This document shows positions 5,896-6,475 of a stretch of 6,475 nucleotides of DNA, in pieces. The stretch spans positions 1 through 6,475 of the forward strand of contig JAEORG010000160.1 in the NCBI GenBank assembly GCA_016841005.1, in the 5' to 3' direction. The translations under genes and the position numbers were made by a program. Under the pieces are notes generated by a model. It was given only the letters and a program-made list of their open reading frames with translations. It made no database searches and was not told the DNA's origin. Within the stretch, counting starts at the first letter, position 1, and every line of letters starts with the position of its first letter. This stretch comes from Candidatus Thorarchaeota archaeon. Its GTDB lineage: Archaea > Asgardarchaeota > Thorarchaeia > Thorarchaeales > Thorarchaeaceae.

Positions 5896-6475
5896 TCATG
5901 AAGTTTCCTTCTTTCGCAGAACAAATACTCCAGCGATAACCGTCGCTACTGCACTAATCGTTCCCGCAAGAAATCCTGACATGATACTCCCGTCACCTTG
6001 TGGTCCAGTAGTACTTGTCTGACTGGTATAGTCTAATCCACGGAAATAATTATCGAAACGAGTCAATTCAATAAACTCTCCACGGATATATTCTGTAATA
6101 TTAAATGGTCCAGATGTCACCATTGGTTCAGCAGGTGGATTTGGATTCCATTTGTTCCAGTTATCCGCACCTATTTCCTGAAGTAGATGCTTTGGAAGAA
6201 TCGGTTTGTCAGACACGCGATGAAGATTCCATATGGATTCGGAATCGAATTCAACAATAACATTGTATGGTGTCGTGGTATATGCCGCCTGAATATCTGT
6301 AAATTGCCCCCACTCTACAGAGCCATTTGTATACCGACGATAAGTTAGGTAGGCAGCAATATCCTCTGCAGTAAACGGAGTTCCATCGGTCCATGTGGCA
6401 TTCTTTACAATTTCAAAAGTGATTCTAGTATGACCATCAGGAACATTGGGATTATCTTCGTGAGTCTGTACAGTA
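5896..6475 (-). CDS. ABC transporter solute-binding protein, family 5, C-terminal part with membrane anchor
   Basis: The frame is open to the right edge, so 192 C-terminal residues are seen and the true start lies outside; a GTG at 6216 is internal. Family 5 solute-binding proteins (Dpp/Opp-type) capture peptides, oligosaccharides or metals outside the cell for an ABC importer. Family landmarks appear in order: NATWTDGTPFTAEDIAAYLTY (visible residues 25-45; the classic W-[ST]-D-G-x-P-[FY]-[ST]-A-x-D), NVIVEFDS, ILPKHLLQEIG, and TSGPFNITEYIRGEFIELTR with DNYFRG. A polar Ser/Thr/Gly linker follows (about residue 160 on), then a helix (SIMSGFLAGTISAVATVIAGVFVL) and the tail RKKETS, a typical archaeal C-terminal anchor. 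Oddly, the roughly 300 residues that normally follow the Gly-Pro-Phe/Tyr region are absent; the anchor comes directly. The unseen N-terminal part may hold the missing half or a full first domain. Permease and ATPase genes are not in view. The stop is 118 bases upstream of the TSP3/propeller gene on the same strand. Confidence 0.85.
   Translation of the reverse strand, partial: TVQTHEDNPNVPDGHTRITFEIVKNATWTDGTPFTAEDIAAYLTYRRYTNGSVEWGQFTDIQAAYTTTPYNVIVEFDSESIWNLHRVSDKPILPKHLLQEIGADNWNKWNPNPPAEPMVTSGPFNITEYIRGEFIELTRFDNYFRGLDYTSQTSTTGPQGDGSIMSGFLAGTISAVATVIAGVFVLRKKETS

Noticed and set aside
6214..6216. GTG as start of a 106-residue membrane protein
   Set aside because: The same frame continues upstream without a stop to the window edge and carries the W-T-D-G-T-P-F-T-A-E-D family 5 solute-binding motif, so this GTG is internal.

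Overview
The window (6,475 bases, AT-leaning) most likely comes from an archaeon. The ABC solute-binding protein and two large exported proteins are held by a C-terminal transmembrane helix plus a basic tail, not by a bacterial lipobox or LPXTG signal. The exported proteins are rich in N-X-S/T sequons. Starts are preceded by GGAG/GGGAGA/GAGGT Shine-Dalgarno sequences, and the best promoter candidate is a TATA-like box. The style of these surface proteins resembles Asgard (Thorarchaeia-like) genomes, but this is an impression, not a demonstrated placement.

Layout. Positions 1-1450 hold three minus-strand genes: the 5' end of an unrecognised gene (1-136), a flavodoxin-fold FMN oxidoreductase four bases upstream of it (141-851), and a small three-helix membrane protein (974-1450). 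An 18-base inverted repeat lies just upstream of the oxidoreductase. A divergent AT-rich gap (1451-1597) separates these from a plus-strand gene (1598-3421) for an exported LVIVD-type beta-propeller with a beta-sandwich module, an FN3-like domain and a C-terminal anchor. That gene converges on a minus-strand gene (3492-5777) for a second exported protein, and a hairpin plus U-tract terminator lies between them. The second protein has a seven-bladed propeller, calcium-type thrombospondin-3 repeats, a 14-residue tandem-repeat stalk, more TSP3 repeats and a C-terminal anchor. Upstream of it on the same strand is the 3' part of a family 5 (peptide/oligosaccharide-type) ABC solute-binding protein with a C-terminal anchor (5896-6475), cut by the window edge.

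Functionally, the right two thirds look like a cell-surface locus: two anchored propeller proteins beside a solute-binding protein. The left third is cytoplasmic or membrane housekeeping of unknown linkage. No RNA genes, CRISPR, insertion sequences or phage genes were seen. The most distinctive signal is that N-glycosylation sequons recur in register with the repeat units of both propellers and of the 14-residue stalk.
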